Shown here: in pieces, positions 49,969 to 59,727 of the stretch
How the letters are laid out: each line of letters begins with the position of its first letter
Position numbering within the stretch: position 1 is the stretch's first letter
Assembly: GCF_021535135.1 (NCBI RefSeq)
Contig: NZ_CP091036.1
Coordinates: forward strand, 2,976,001 to 3,040,000
Reading direction: 5' to 3'
DNA from: Antarcticibacterium sp. 1MA-6-2
GTDB lineage: Bacteria > Bacteroidota > Bacteroidia > Flavobacteriales > Flavobacteriaceae
DNA: 64,000 bases
Program-made: the position numbers and the translations under genes
Notes under the pieces: generated by a model
Seen by the model: the letters and a program-made list of their open reading frames with translations, nothing else
The model's database searches: none
Told to the model about the DNA's origin: nothing

Positions 49969-51114
49969 TTAATGTGCAGAGATTATTTTTTTAAAATTGG
50001 AAGGATCTGTAGCTCCTTCTGTACTGTAACAGAGAATCCTGGTGTTGGAATTAATATTTAGAAATTCTTTTACTTCAGCAAAACGTTCATCATTCATTAT
50101 TGCCAGAAAACCTGCAAAACCTCCTGCGCCGGATTCCCCTGAAATAACCTGCGGATCATCCTGGCTGGGCGAAAACAATGTTCTTATTGCGGCTTCCATA
50201 AATTTGTCTTCAATAGCTATAGAAACATCTATAGTATTTTTGAGGATTTCCCAGGCAGTGCTGGAAGGTATTCCGCAATTTAAACCTGCCATCATGGTTT
50301 TAAAGCTTCCCGAAGGGCTACAACGTTCTCCTTTAATAAGAGATGCAAGCATTCCTGCAGCTTCCTTAGGTTCAACAATTACCAGTTTAGGTCTTTTTAA
50401 GCTATAACGACTCGTATAATACCAGGCCGCCGCCGCAGGCCAACTGCCCACACCCGATTGTAAAAAAACCACATCTACATTAGGTTCAGGTAATTGATGC
50501 AGGCCGTCCTCCAGTTCCTTGAAATGAGTAAAATATCCTGCCATGATATGAGCAGGTATTTCTTCATAATCTTCTGTTGCAGTATCCTGTAAAAGTGTCC
50601 AGCCATACTCAAGGCTCCTTTTCTTTGCAAATGCACAGGTTTCTTCATAATTCCCAATGATCTTTTCCACCACGGCACCTTCAGCTCTAATTGCATCTAT
50701 TCTTGCAGTAGTAGTGTCGCTGGGAACAAAGATTCTTGATTTCTTATCAAATATTCTCGCAGACCAGGCTACTGCACGACCGTGATTCCCATCAGTAGCT
50801 GTACAAAAGGTTTCAATTTCAGGGTTTTTCTCCAGGATCTTGTGTATGGCATAAGATGCTCCTAATGCCTTAAATGCATTTAATCCGAAGCGATAAGACT
50901 CATCCTTAATATAAATTTCCCGCACTCCAATTTTCTTTGCCAGGTTCTTAAGTTCCACCAGGGGAGTGGGTTTATATCCGGCGAGAGAATTATGAAAACT
51001 TAAAGGATCACTTGCCCTGAAAATTGAATCGGTGCAATTGGTTACTAATCTATTATCAGGATTATTTATATAATGAAATGGCGTGCCATGGAATTGTTCA
51101 TTTATTTCCGCCAT
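49969..51114 (-). CDS. dpaL: Diaminopropionate ammonia-lyase
   Basis: PLP-dependent fold-type II lyase of 381 residues that breaks 2,3-diaminopropionate to pyruvate and ammonia. The PLP lysine is in NAFKALGASYA; the phosphate-binding glycine loop is ESGAGGFAGF near residue 325. N-terminal YKPTPLVELKNLAKKIG is typical. Related threonine dehydratases are shorter in this region. Frame intact. Confidence 0.85.
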   Translation of the reverse strand: MAEINEQFHGTPFHYINNPDNRLVTNCTDSIFRASDPLSFHNSLAGYKPTPLVELKNLAKKIGVREIYIKDESYRFGLNAFKALGASYAIHKILEKNPEIETFCTATDGNHGRAVAWSARIFDKKSRIFVPSDTTTARIDAIRAEGAVVEKIIGNYEETCAFAKKRSLEYGWTLLQDTATEDYEEIPAHIMAGYFTHFKELEDGLHQLPEPNVDVVFLQSGVGSWPAAAAWYYTSRYSLKRPKLVIVEPKEAAGMLASLIKGERCSPSGSFKTMMAGLNCGIPSSTAWEILKNTIDVSIAIEDKFMEAAIRTLFSPSQDDPQVISGESGAGGFAGFLAIMNDERFAEVKEFLNINSNTRILCYSTEGATDPSNFKKIISAH

Positions 51115-51163
51115 ACAATAGTTTTTATTTAAAGTTTTTAATAGTTAACAATGTGTCTATACT

Positions 51164-53161
51164 TTATTTGACATATGTGTCGAACCAATTGAGATAACGT
51201 TCATATCTGTCCTTTACAAAAGAGGGACGTGAGATCCCGTGAAATTCACCCGGATATACAATAAGTTGAGTTTCCACTCCAAGACGTTTCATTGCCTGGT
51301 ACATTTGTTCAGAATTTATGATTGGAACATTCCAGTCATCGCTACCGCCTATCCACAGTGTAGGGGTGGTAATTTTATCCACATCATTAAAAGGTGAGAT
51401 TCTTTCCCAGGCTTCAGCATTTTCCCACGGCAATCCAAGTTCTTTTTCCCAAAGCAATTGATAATGATCATGTCCATAGTTTGTTCTGTAAAGGGCTTCA
51501 CTGGCCCCTGAAATTGCACCCTTAAACCTGTTAGTTTTTGTAATTACATGATTGGTGAGAACGCCCCCATAGGACCAGCCGCCTACTCCCAATTTTTCAG
51601 GATCTACATAGCCTTCCTTAATAACGTGATCAACTCCTGCCATAATATCCTGAAAATCCAGATTTCCCCAGTCGGCAAAAATAGCCTGAGAAAATTCCTG
51701 TCCGTACCCGCTCGATCCCCGTGGATTTATAAGTAAGGTTACATATCCATTAGCAGCAAAAAGTTGGGCAGTAGCGTGAAAAGAGTGTTCATATTGTGCC
51801 ACAGGTCCACCGTGGATCCATACTATTGCGGGATATTTTTTGGATTTGTCAAAATCCACTGGTTTAACAACAAAACCCTCTACATCTGTCCCATCTTCAC
51901 TTTTAAAACTAATCTTTTCAATTGACGGGTTTTTAATGTCCTCCAGAAATTCCTTATTTATATTTGTCAATTTAATGAAATTGTCCTTCTGAAGAGTATA
52001 AATTTCAGAAGGCTCGAGGAGATTTCCTACTAAGGCTGCAGTTACACCTCCTGCAACAGAAAAATCGTCTACTGTAGTCTCTCCTTTTGCATATCTTGTA
52101 ATATTTCCTCCTGATGGATTTACAGAAGCGAGCATTGTTGATCCCTGTTCCTCCAGAATAAAGAAAATAGATTTACCATCAGCTGAAAATTCGGGATTTC
52201 GAACATTTCTGTCGAGCTCCTTAGTTAATATTTTAGGTTCTTCCCCGGATGCAGAAATTACAGCTAGTTTTTCTGTAGCATACCATATGGCGTCTCCATC
52301 TGTTACCGTAGTGTAAGTAATATATTTTCCATCTGGACTCCAGGAAGGTGCAGAATCGGCATTTTCATTTTTCGTGACCTGGAAAGGAGATTTTTCTTTA
52401 CCTGGGTTAATTGCAGGAACTATCCAAATATCTGAATTTGTATTTCCATCTGGTTCCTCGGTTCTGTTGCTAACAAAAGCTATAGAAGATCCATCGGGAC
52501 TCCAGGCGGGGCTGGAAGCATCAAAGTCTCCAAAAGTAATTTGTGTGGCAGTGGAATCTCCCGGAGTGAAAGTATAGAGATGGGTTCTGTATCTGTCAAG
52601 GTAGCCCACATAGTCACGTTTAAATTGCAATCTGTCGATGACGTATGGCTTTGGTTTTTTATCATCTTCTTTGTCTTTGGTAAGATCTTCGGGCTTTGGA
52701 TCCCGCAACAACATTAATAATTTCTTTCCGTCCGGCGACCATTCGTAATCAGAGACACCTTGTTTAATTTTTGTGAGCTGTTCTGCCTCTCCTCCCATTC
52801 TATTGAGGGTCCATACCTGGGCTTTTCCCCCGTCTCTGGAAGCAATAAAAGAAAGATATTTGTTATCAGGGCTCCATCTGGGAGAGTTGGCGGTATAACC
52901 TTTTCCAGTCATAGGAATAGGTTCTCCTCCTTTGGCAGATATCATCCAGATCCTTGTATCATTCTTATCCTTAACAATGTCAATTTCTCTTACAGTAAAT
53001 GCTATCCATTTCCCGTCTGGACTCACACGAGGATTAGCCACTGTTTTTAAGCTGAGAAGATCATCAATTTCAATTGCCTCTTTGGTAGTTTGTGAAAAGG
53101 TTTCAGAAACCAAAAACAACAGGACTATTGCCTGAAGGAGCAGGAGTTTTTTTAATATCAT
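51164..53161 (-). CDS. S9 family prolyl oligopeptidase-like peptidase
   Basis: Exported serine peptidase of 665 residues. Signal peptide to ETFSQ, then TolB-like WD40/PD40 propeller repeats (PRWSPDNKYLSFIAS, YEWSPDGKKLLML, PAWSPDGSSIAFVS) to about residue 400, then the alpha/beta hydrolase domain. Nucleophile serine in GGWSYGGVLTN, aspartate in GGSDDWNV, histidine in PGEFHGI. Probably periplasmic peptide degradation. Frame intact over 2 kb. Confidence 0.9.
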   Translation of the reverse strand: MILKKLLLLQAIVLLFLVSETFSQTTKEAIEIDDLLSLKTVANPRVSPDGKWIAFTVREIDIVKDKNDTRIWMISAKGGEPIPMTGKGYTANSPRWSPDNKYLSFIASRDGGKAQVWTLNRMGGEAEQLTKIKQGVSDYEWSPDGKKLLMLLRDPKPEDLTKDKEDDKKPKPYVIDRLQFKRDYVGYLDRYRTHLYTFTPGDSTATQITFGDFDASSPAWSPDGSSIAFVSNRTEEPDGNTNSDIWIVPAINPGKEKSPFQVTKNENADSAPSWSPDGKYITYTTVTDGDAIWYATEKLAVISASGEEPKILTKELDRNVRNPEFSADGKSIFFILEEQGSTMLASVNPSGGNITRYAKGETTVDDFSVAGGVTAALVGNLLEPSEIYTLQKDNFIKLTNINKEFLEDIKNPSIEKISFKSEDGTDVEGFVVKPVDFDKSKKYPAIVWIHGGPVAQYEHSFHATAQLFAANGYVTLLINPRGSSGYGQEFSQAIFADWGNLDFQDIMAGVDHVIKEGYVDPEKLGVGGWSYGGVLTNHVITKTNRFKGAISGASEALYRTNYGHDHYQLLWEKELGLPWENAEAWERISPFNDVDKITTPTLWIGGSDDWNVPIINSEQMYQAMKRLGVETQLIVYPGEFHGISRPSFVKDRYERYLNWFDTYVK

Positions 53162-53408
53162 AAAAAGAAGTTGTTAATGAGGGATTTTTGCCAGTTGAAG
53201 ATAACTTATAAAGATTAGATCTTAAAGTTAAGAATTTCTGGTTCACAGCCACTAATATTTCTTTCCTGTAGGAATGAAGTCGGAAAGATATTACGATAAA
53301 ACCACTGCCTGAAAAAAGGTTAAAAATTAGCAAAACCAGGTTGAAGAGATGGAATTTCTTCTAACATCGGAATCATTTTTAGTACCTTATGTTTTAACTT
53401 GAATTACT

Positions 53409-54186
53409 ATGAAAATAGCGACTTATAATGTTAATGGGGTAAACGGCCGATTGCTTAGGTCTTACTGCGATGGCTGGAATTGGCCAAACCAGATGTAGTT
53501 TGTTTACAGGAATTAAAAGCCCCTAATGAAAAATTTCCCGAAAAGGCTATAGCAGATGCGGGATATAATGCCCTATGGCATGGACAAAAGCAATGGAACG
53601 GAGTCGCCATTCTCACCCGTAACCTCGAGATCAATGAAATTGGACGTGGTCTCGCCGGAGATCCTGAAGATGAACAGAGCAGGTATATTGAAGCACTTGT
53701 AGAGGATGTATTAATAGCTTGTCTCTACCTCCCCAACGGTAATCCTGCTCCCGGGCCAAAATTTGATTATAAACTCCGGTGGTTTGAAAGACTTACAGCG
53801 CGCGCTCAGGAGCTTCTGGCTCTCGATTCACCTAGGTTATACTGGCAGGGGACTTTAATGTAATGCCTACAGAGCTGGATGTTTACAAACCCGAAAAATG
53901 GAAGAACGATGCTCTCTTTAGACCAGAAGTGCGTTCAGCTTTTGAGAATCTTGTAGATCAGGGATGGACAGATGCTATACGTAAACTTTATCCCAATGAA
54001 ACGATCTATACCTTCTTTGACTATTTCAGAAAAGCTTATGAACGTAATACAGGTTTACGAATAGATCATTTTTTGCTGAGCCCGCATTTGGAAAAGAATC
54101 TCGTGAATGCGGGAGTAGACCTTGAGGTACGTGGCTGGGAAAAAACCAGTGATCACTGTCCTGTCTGGATAGAGCTAAAGCGTTAG
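53409..54186 (+). CDS. xth: Exodeoxyribonuclease III / AP endonuclease, two frame breaks
   Basis: Base-excision repair AP endonuclease of the ExoIII family, about 258 residues. MKIATYNVNGVNGRL is followed by CTTAGG (53454-53459); reading P-V-L-L-R-W-L joins it to KPDVVCLQELKAPNEKFP. A second break at CCTAGG (53831-53836) precedes I-L-A-G-D-F-N-V-M-P. C-terminal RIDHFLLSP and SDHCPVWIEL carry the active-site aspartate and histidine. Every catalytic motif survives. Confidence 0.9.
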
Positions 54187-54231
54187 CAGGATTTTACATC
54201 AGCAAAAATCTGAAGCTACCCTAAAAGAAAA

Positions 54232-54260
54232 ACCCCGCTCCTGGAAGGAACGGGATTTTT
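54232..54260 (+). terminator. Terminator after xth
   Basis: CCCCG with inner TCC pairs with GGA and CGGG, followed by a T-run; the convergent desaturase gene ends 18 bp beyond. Confidence 0.65.
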
Positions 54261-54278
54261 ATATATTTTTTTAGCGAT

Positions 54279-55283
54279 CTATAGTCTTCCGTTTGCCTCC
54301 ACCCACTTAAATTGGTGTTGGTCCTGCGGTACTGCAATCCGGTTAGCAATCCGGGTCATCCTGTCTGGCAGGGCCATAAGATAATCTCTTGCTTTTTCGG
54401 CTTCATCTGTTAGGGAGGTATACTTATCAATTTCCCAATAGTCATTCAACTTTTGTAAAATATCTATGTAATCGTATGTGGTATAAACCCCAAGGCGCTG
54501 AGCTGCGTTTGAAAAATTTTCAAAAGCTTCAGCAATTCCCTGGCCGCTTTCTCTTATAAATTGGGCGGGCATAACTATTTTCTTCTTCATCATATCATTG
54601 AAAGCCAGCATCATTTCGCTGGGATCATACTCAAAAATAGTCTTTACAAATTCCCTGTAGGCAAGGTGGTGTCTCATTTCGTCCCCCGCTATAATACTAC
54701 ACATCTTTGCTAGCATCTTATTTCCTTTCTTCTTTGCAAGTTGCCCAACTCTCTTGTGGGAAATATTTGTAGCAAGTTCCTGGAAACTGGTGTAAACGAA
54801 ATTTTTATAGGGATCACGTCCTGTACCAATGTCAAAACCATCATTAATAAGGTATTGAGTGGTTTTTTCGATCTCGCGCATATCTACCCTTCCGGAAAGA
54901 TATAAATACTTATTTAAAGTGTCACCGTGCTAGGTTTCTTCACCTGTCCAGTGCCGTATCCATTTCGCCCATCCATTTTGCTGGCCACTGCTTGCGCCGT
55001 GTTGCTCTACGCCTTCCATATCCATTAACCAGGATTCATAAGTTGGTAAAGCTTCTTCAGTAACCATGTCGGCTACTAAAACAACCCAAAAGTCATATCC
55101 AAGTTCTTTTGCCTCTTCTCTTATTTGAACAATTTCGTCCATATAATTTTCATTCTGGAGGTTTGGAAGCAGGTCAGTAGGTTGCCAGATGTCTTCCACA
55201 GGGATAAGGTATTTTTCCACAAATTGATCAATGGATTTCTCCACCGTTTTCATGACTTCTAATCTAATATTATCTAAGGCCAT
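54279..55283 (-). CDS. Acyl-[acyl-carrier-protein] desaturase with an in-frame TAG
   Basis: Soluble di-iron stearoyl-ACP-type desaturase, about 334 residues. The iron-ligand motif WTGEE...HGD is interrupted by a TAG (54930-54932 on the plus strand, within GCTAGG), where the family has ExxRHGD, so one residue is replaced by stop without a frameshift. KYLYLSGRVDMREIEKTTQYL and the second motif DEMRHHLAYREF follow. N-terminus MALDNIRLEVMKTVEKSIDQF is typical. The site of damage lies at an active-site motif, so the stop is most likely not real. Confidence 0.85.
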
Positions 55284-55436
55284 AGCTTTTTTTATTAGGG
55301 ACCAAACAATACAAAATATGTTTCTGTAAAGCGCTGGCTAATTTCGTTTTTAAAGTTGCACTAATCAAGAATGATGCTAAAAATGATTTTGCACCAAATA
55401 TACTAAGTAATTAGGGCTTAAGGGTATAAAAAAATC

Positions 55437-56173
55437 TTAATTTCTCCCTTCTTCTTCCGGATAAAGCTTGTAAACATGGTCACTTTGCCATATTTCTTTG
55501 GAATTTATATCCAGTGCAGATAATTTTCCTTTGAATGCTGCACCTAAGTATCTATATTCCAAACATTTCCCGCATTTACGGGCTCCTCTTTCCCAATTCG
55601 TGTGGTAGGAGTGTGTCCAATAAAGATTTCCCTAAATAAACCCAGACGCTTAGGGTAATAATCGTGAGAAGGAGATAATCCCGGGTTTAAGGAAAGTGCT
55701 GTTTCCCAAAGTGTACGATCCCAATAATAACCTGTGTTGTGGTATTCCTGCTTCGGGCCGTGTAAGTTTGTAAAACCTGCGTGTACGAAGAGTCGTTCTT
55801 CTTTATCAATATAATAATTAACCATTTGATCAAAAAACTTTATATGGGCTGCAATTTGTTCTTCTGAAAAATTTCGATAAGCGTCCATACTGGACTGGCC
55901 TCCATGCTGAAGCCATTGTTCATTTAACTCCCCTGTTTTTAACCATCTGTGAGTAAGGTCATCATGATTTCCTCTTAAAAATACACAGGTGTTTTGTTTT
56001 CCAAGTTCAATAAGGTAACTCACAACATTTGCACTGTCGCTCCAGCCATCAACATAGTCTCCCAGAAAGATCAATTTATCATCTGTCGTTACCTGTATTT
56101 TCTTTAATAATTGAACAAGGGCTTTTAACCCCCCGTGTATGTCTCCTATTGCTATTGTTCTTCCTTTAGACAT
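55437..56173 (-). CDS. Metallophosphatase family protein, frame broken near 55543
   Basis: Calcineurin-like phosphoesterase of about 245 residues, related to serine/threonine protein phosphatases and ApaH-like enzymes. Metal motifs: GDIHG, GDYVDGW, GNHD; a later HAGF and GHTPT complete the set. The C-terminus continues after CCTAAG (55543-55548, plus strand), where reading N-I-D-T-G-A-A-F-K-G-K-L-S-A-L-D restores the family's terminal strand and ends EEEGRN. It overlaps no neighbour and follows the AlbA_2 protein by 2 bp. Confidence 0.8.
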
Positions 56174-56175
56174 TT

Positions 56176-57310
56176 TTAGCTGTATTTCATTTTTCTTAAA
56201 ATTCTCATAGTCTCTTTGTACGATTGATAAACTTTCTCACTATAATCCCGCAGCACATCTTTAGCAGCTTCAAGTATCTCTATAGCCTTATCAAAATTAT
56301 TTAAATAACAGATTAAATAAGTAGGTGCCAAATTTAAAAGGTCTTTTTCTTCTCCGGGAGTTAATTTATTCCCATTTTTCAATTTCGTTATAAGCGCATT
56401 GTTAGAATTATAGATATGGTACAGGATTTTTTTATCAAACTGCGGCGGATTAAACAATAATTTAGTGGTAATGTCATAGGTCGCATTCTCTTTGAATCTT
56501 ATATTAACTTCCTCTAAAGGGTAATACTGGAATTTATCCTGAAGACCCAGATTTACATATTCAATTATAGTAAACCTGTCACTGTCAATATTAATACTCA
56601 CCTCATCAAGATCTGAGTAAAATAATTTTACCTGTTCATTTATCAATTCAATATCTACCCGGGAAAAATAAACTTCATTTTTATTCTTTTTTACCTTACT
56701 ACCAGCAAACCACGAAATATTCTTTAAAAACTTTATAGGTGGGATGAAAATCTTTTCTCTTCTTCATAAAGTCAAAAACTCCCCCCAGGGTGAGTTCAAT
56801 GTTGTTATGAGAATGGTTTTCTATAGCAGTAACTATGGCAGAATTTACGTCTTTCATCTTTATGTCAAAGACTTTAGGCATGCTTATGCTGCCTTCCCTA
56901 AAAAAAACAGCTCCCCCATAATATTTCCAGATGTTCTTTCGCAGGGAACATATTTCACCACTGTTTGGTCTAATTGTGACCAGGCCAACCACCAGATCGT
57001 CGGGCAGGTGAGGAAAGGGAATATTCTCATAAGAAACCAGGGGAGGATTTGAAAGGTAAGCGTTAACAAGATTCTGGATCTTACTGTCATCAAAAAAATC
57101 CACGCTTATTATGCTGTTGTCTTCATCTTCAACGCCAATTACTATGTATGAATTATTATTGGGATTTGAATTGGCCAGAGCACACACGTGCTTTAAAAAT
57201 TTTGCTTTACCTTCTTTTTGATCAATGTTAAGCCTTCGCTTTTTGTCATAAAAGCTGTTCTCATCATTATGAGCCAGGAGGTTCTTAATCAGGAGACGTT
57301 TATTGATCAT
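56176..57310 (-). CDS. AlbA_2 (Schlafen-type) putative DNA-binding protein, frame broken near 56701
   Basis: A protein of about 377 residues with an N-terminal AlbA_2/divergent AAA-like domain, recognised by KEGKAKFLKHVCALANS and SYIVIGVEDEDN. The frame stops at a TAG after FVVCW and resumes as KVKKNKNEVYFSRVDIELI; a CTGG motif lies at the join, and a five-base collapse of tandem GCTGG would fit. Domains of this kind occur in transcriptional regulators and defence-associated proteins; the function here is unknown. Confidence 0.6.
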
Positions 57311-57413
57311 TGAAGTTATTTTATTCTTTATTTCTATTATTTATTATTAGTTCTCTGTTTTATACAATTAGTACGTCTCTGTTAATCGCTTTAGAACCTT
57401 TCTTTTTTGAGCT

Positions 57414-57760
57414 CTACGGGTAATTATTAAATTTTAATATTTGTTCCTTCAAATTTTCTGACTCTTTATAAAGAAGCCGGAATTTTTCTTCAGAAATTTG
57501 TTTTCTATCAAAGGCTCTTTCTAATGGGACCCGGGTTTCAATATTTGAACCACGGAAAACCCAAGGAACTGAATTAATTCTTTATTTCCACCTCTTCCAA
57601 ATCCTTCAGCAATATTGTCCATAGAGGTTCTATTAATTTGGTCCCGTAACTTATAATCCCGCTCAAGTGGTGCAGAGGCAATTAGATTCCGAACATTTTT
57701 ACATTTTATTCTGGCCACTTGGTAAATCCCAGGATCTTCAAAATTTTGGATTTTAGCCAT
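57414..57760 (-). CDS. Four-helix-bundle protein (23S IVP-like), frame broken near 57551
   Basis: A protein of about 115 residues of the S23/IVP-like four-helix-bundle family. MAKIQNFEDPGIYQVARIKCKNV and INRTSMDNIAEGFGRGGNKELIQFL are diagnostic. One base is missing near 57551 (TCCGTGG, likely TCCCGTGG), after which SNIETRVPLERAFDRKQIS continues to 57414. Function unknown; related proteins bind RNA or serve diversity-generating systems, and no reverse transcriptase is nearby. Confidence 0.7.
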
Positions 57761-57842
57761 TACTCAAAATAAACATAAGTAGAATTAATATAGAAAAAAT
57801 TGGATTTGAATTTGCTCCGGTAAGTAATGAATAATATTGCAG

Positions 57843-58591
57843 TTATTTCCGATTAACTATCGTACTACTAGCTTGTGCCGAGGGCATTACAGTAAGATCT
57901 GCAATATTAACGTGTTGCGGAACTGTGACCATAAAAGAAATAATTTGGGCAATGTCTTCCGGCATTAAAGGTTCAAAACCTTCATAAACCTTTTCTGCTC
58001 TATTGTCATCTCCTTTAAATCTTACGTTGCTAAAACCCGTTTTTGTAAGTCCCGGGTTCACTGCTCCAACTTTTATTCCGGTTTTGTTGAGGTCTATACG
58101 CATTCCCTGGTTAATTGCATCTACAGCAAACTTGCTGGCGCAATAAACATTTCCATTTGGATAAACTTCTTTTCCGGCAGTAGAGCCCACGTTGATTATA
58201 TGCCCTCTTTTTCTTTCAATCATTCCGGGAATAACAGCTTTGCTCACATAGAGCAGTCCCTTAACATTGATGTCCAGCATAGCGTCCCAATCGTCTATAT
58301 TTCCTTTCTGAATGGGTTCCAGGCCGTGGGCATTGCCTGCGTTGTTTACGAGGATATCTATATTCTTAAATTCCTGAGAAAGGCTGTTTATTTGCTCAAA
58401 AACTTCAGATCTGTTTCTTACATCAAATTGCAGGGTGGCAACTTTAACTTCAGTGCCCACTTCAGCTTTTAGCTGTTCAAGTGCATCTTTTCTTCTTCCG
58501 CAGATAATAAGGTTATAACCTAATTTTGAAAAGGCAATTGCGGTGGAGCGGCCAATCCCACTGGTTGCGCTGTAATTAGTGCTGTTCTCAT
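57843..58591 (-). CDS. SDR family NAD(P)-dependent oxidoreductase, frame broken near 58570
   Basis: Classical short-chain dehydrogenase, about 249 residues. The start MRTALIT runs into ACAGCGCAACC, where one G is missing (ACAGGCGCAACC). With it the cofactor motif reads T-G-A-T-S-G-I-G-R. NNAGNAHG and catalytic Y-C-A-S-K (in VYCASKFAV) are present, with NVGSTAG before it. Resembles YdfG-type 3-hydroxy acid dehydrogenases. Substrate not established. Confidence 0.85.
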
Positions 58592-58766
58592 GTGTGTTAA
58601 ATATTGTCTAAGTGATATATTTTATATTTCATTAAATCCTCTGCCTCTAAGGTAGTTATAGTTTTATCCATCATTTAGGGATTGTTAAAAATTGTTAAAC
58701 CCGTAGTTTCACTAAAATGAATGTACAATTACTGCGTTTTGAGGTCAAACTTAAATCAATTAAAAT

Positions 58767-59591
58767 ATGAAAATGTTTTCTGGAAAACTAAAACTTAGAA
58801 AATTTGCCGGGTTACTTTTAGCCGTTGTAGCTTTAACTTCATTTGCGAGCTGTAGCGATGATGATGACAAAATGAATGAAGACACCGCCAGGTTAATGAT
58901 AAGGCTTACAGATGCCCCTGGAGATTTTGAGTCAGTTCTTATAGAAGTAAAAGATGTTAGAATAAAACGCGATGCCTCAGCTGGAGAAGAGGAAGGATGG
59001 GTAAGCCTTCCAGGTGTTAAAACAGGAATATATGACCTTCTTGAACTTACCGGAGGTATAACTGAGCTTTTAGCCGATGCTGAAGTACCTGCTGGACCCC
59101 TTACTCAAATCAGGTTGGTATTAGGTGAAAACAATACAGTTGTTATTGATGGTGAAAGCCAGGCTCTAAGTACACCAAGTGCGCAACAATCTGGGTTAAA
59201 GCTTCAGGTGAATGAAACTCTTGAAGCAGGTGAAGAATATGAATTTCTGTTAGATTTTAATGTAGACCAATCTATAGTGTCTGCAGGATCTGCTGGAGGA
59301 TATTCTCTTAAACCAGTAATTAGAGTGACTACTATGGAAGCTACCGGAACAATTATGGGAGAGATACAGCCATCGTTAACTCAAAGTGTAGTGAAAGCTA
59401 AAAATGCTACTAATGAGATTTCTGCTTATACAGATGCTAACGGTACTTTTTCTTTAAACGGAGTTCCTGCAGGAACCTACCAAATTACTGTTACTCCTGA
59501 TGCTACTACAGGTTATGAGGCAAAAACTCTTAATAATATTGTGGTAACTTCCGGGCAAACGACAGATCTTGAAACTATCTTTTTTGAATAA
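58767..59591 (+). CDS. DUF4382 lipoprotein with carboxypeptidase-like regulatory domain
   Basis: A 274-residue lipoprotein (lipobox region FASC, then SDDDDKMN). DUF4382 spans about residues 35-190 (RLMIRLTDAPGDFESVLIEVKDV is its hallmark). The C-terminal 80 residues form a carboxypeptidase-regulatory-like beta domain (ANGTFSLNGVPAGTYQITVTPD). Probably a surface lipoprotein. Frame intact. Confidence 0.85.
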   Translation: MKMFSGKLKLRKFAGLLLAVVALTSFASCSDDDDKMNEDTARLMIRLTDAPGDFESVLIEVKDVRIKRDASAGEEEGWVSLPGVKTGIYDLLELTGGITELLADAEVPAGPLTQIRLVLGENNTVVIDGESQALSTPSAQQSGLKLQVNETLEAGEEYEFLLDFNVDQSIVSAGSAGGYSLKPVIRVTTMEATGTIMGEIQPSLTQSVVKAKNATNEISAYTDANGTFSLNGVPAGTYQITVTPDATTGYEAKTLNNIVVTSGQTTDLETIFFE

Positions 59592-59608
59592 AAATGTTTA
59601 AGTAAAAT

Positions 59609-59636
59609 TAAAAGGTCGCTTCGGCGGCCTTTTTTA
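59609..59636. terminator. Terminator after the DUF4382 gene
   Basis: AAAAGG-T-CGC pairs with GCG-G-CCTTTT across a stable TTCG tetraloop, ending in a T-run; the A-run on the other side makes it potentially bidirectional. Confidence 0.85.
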
Positions 59637-59727
59637 TTTTAGAGCTTTTTCTATTCTTTGCCAATATTTTTCTATTTGCTTCGTTGGTAATTTGTGAATA
59701 TCTTCACGTATTTTAAAATAAATATTT

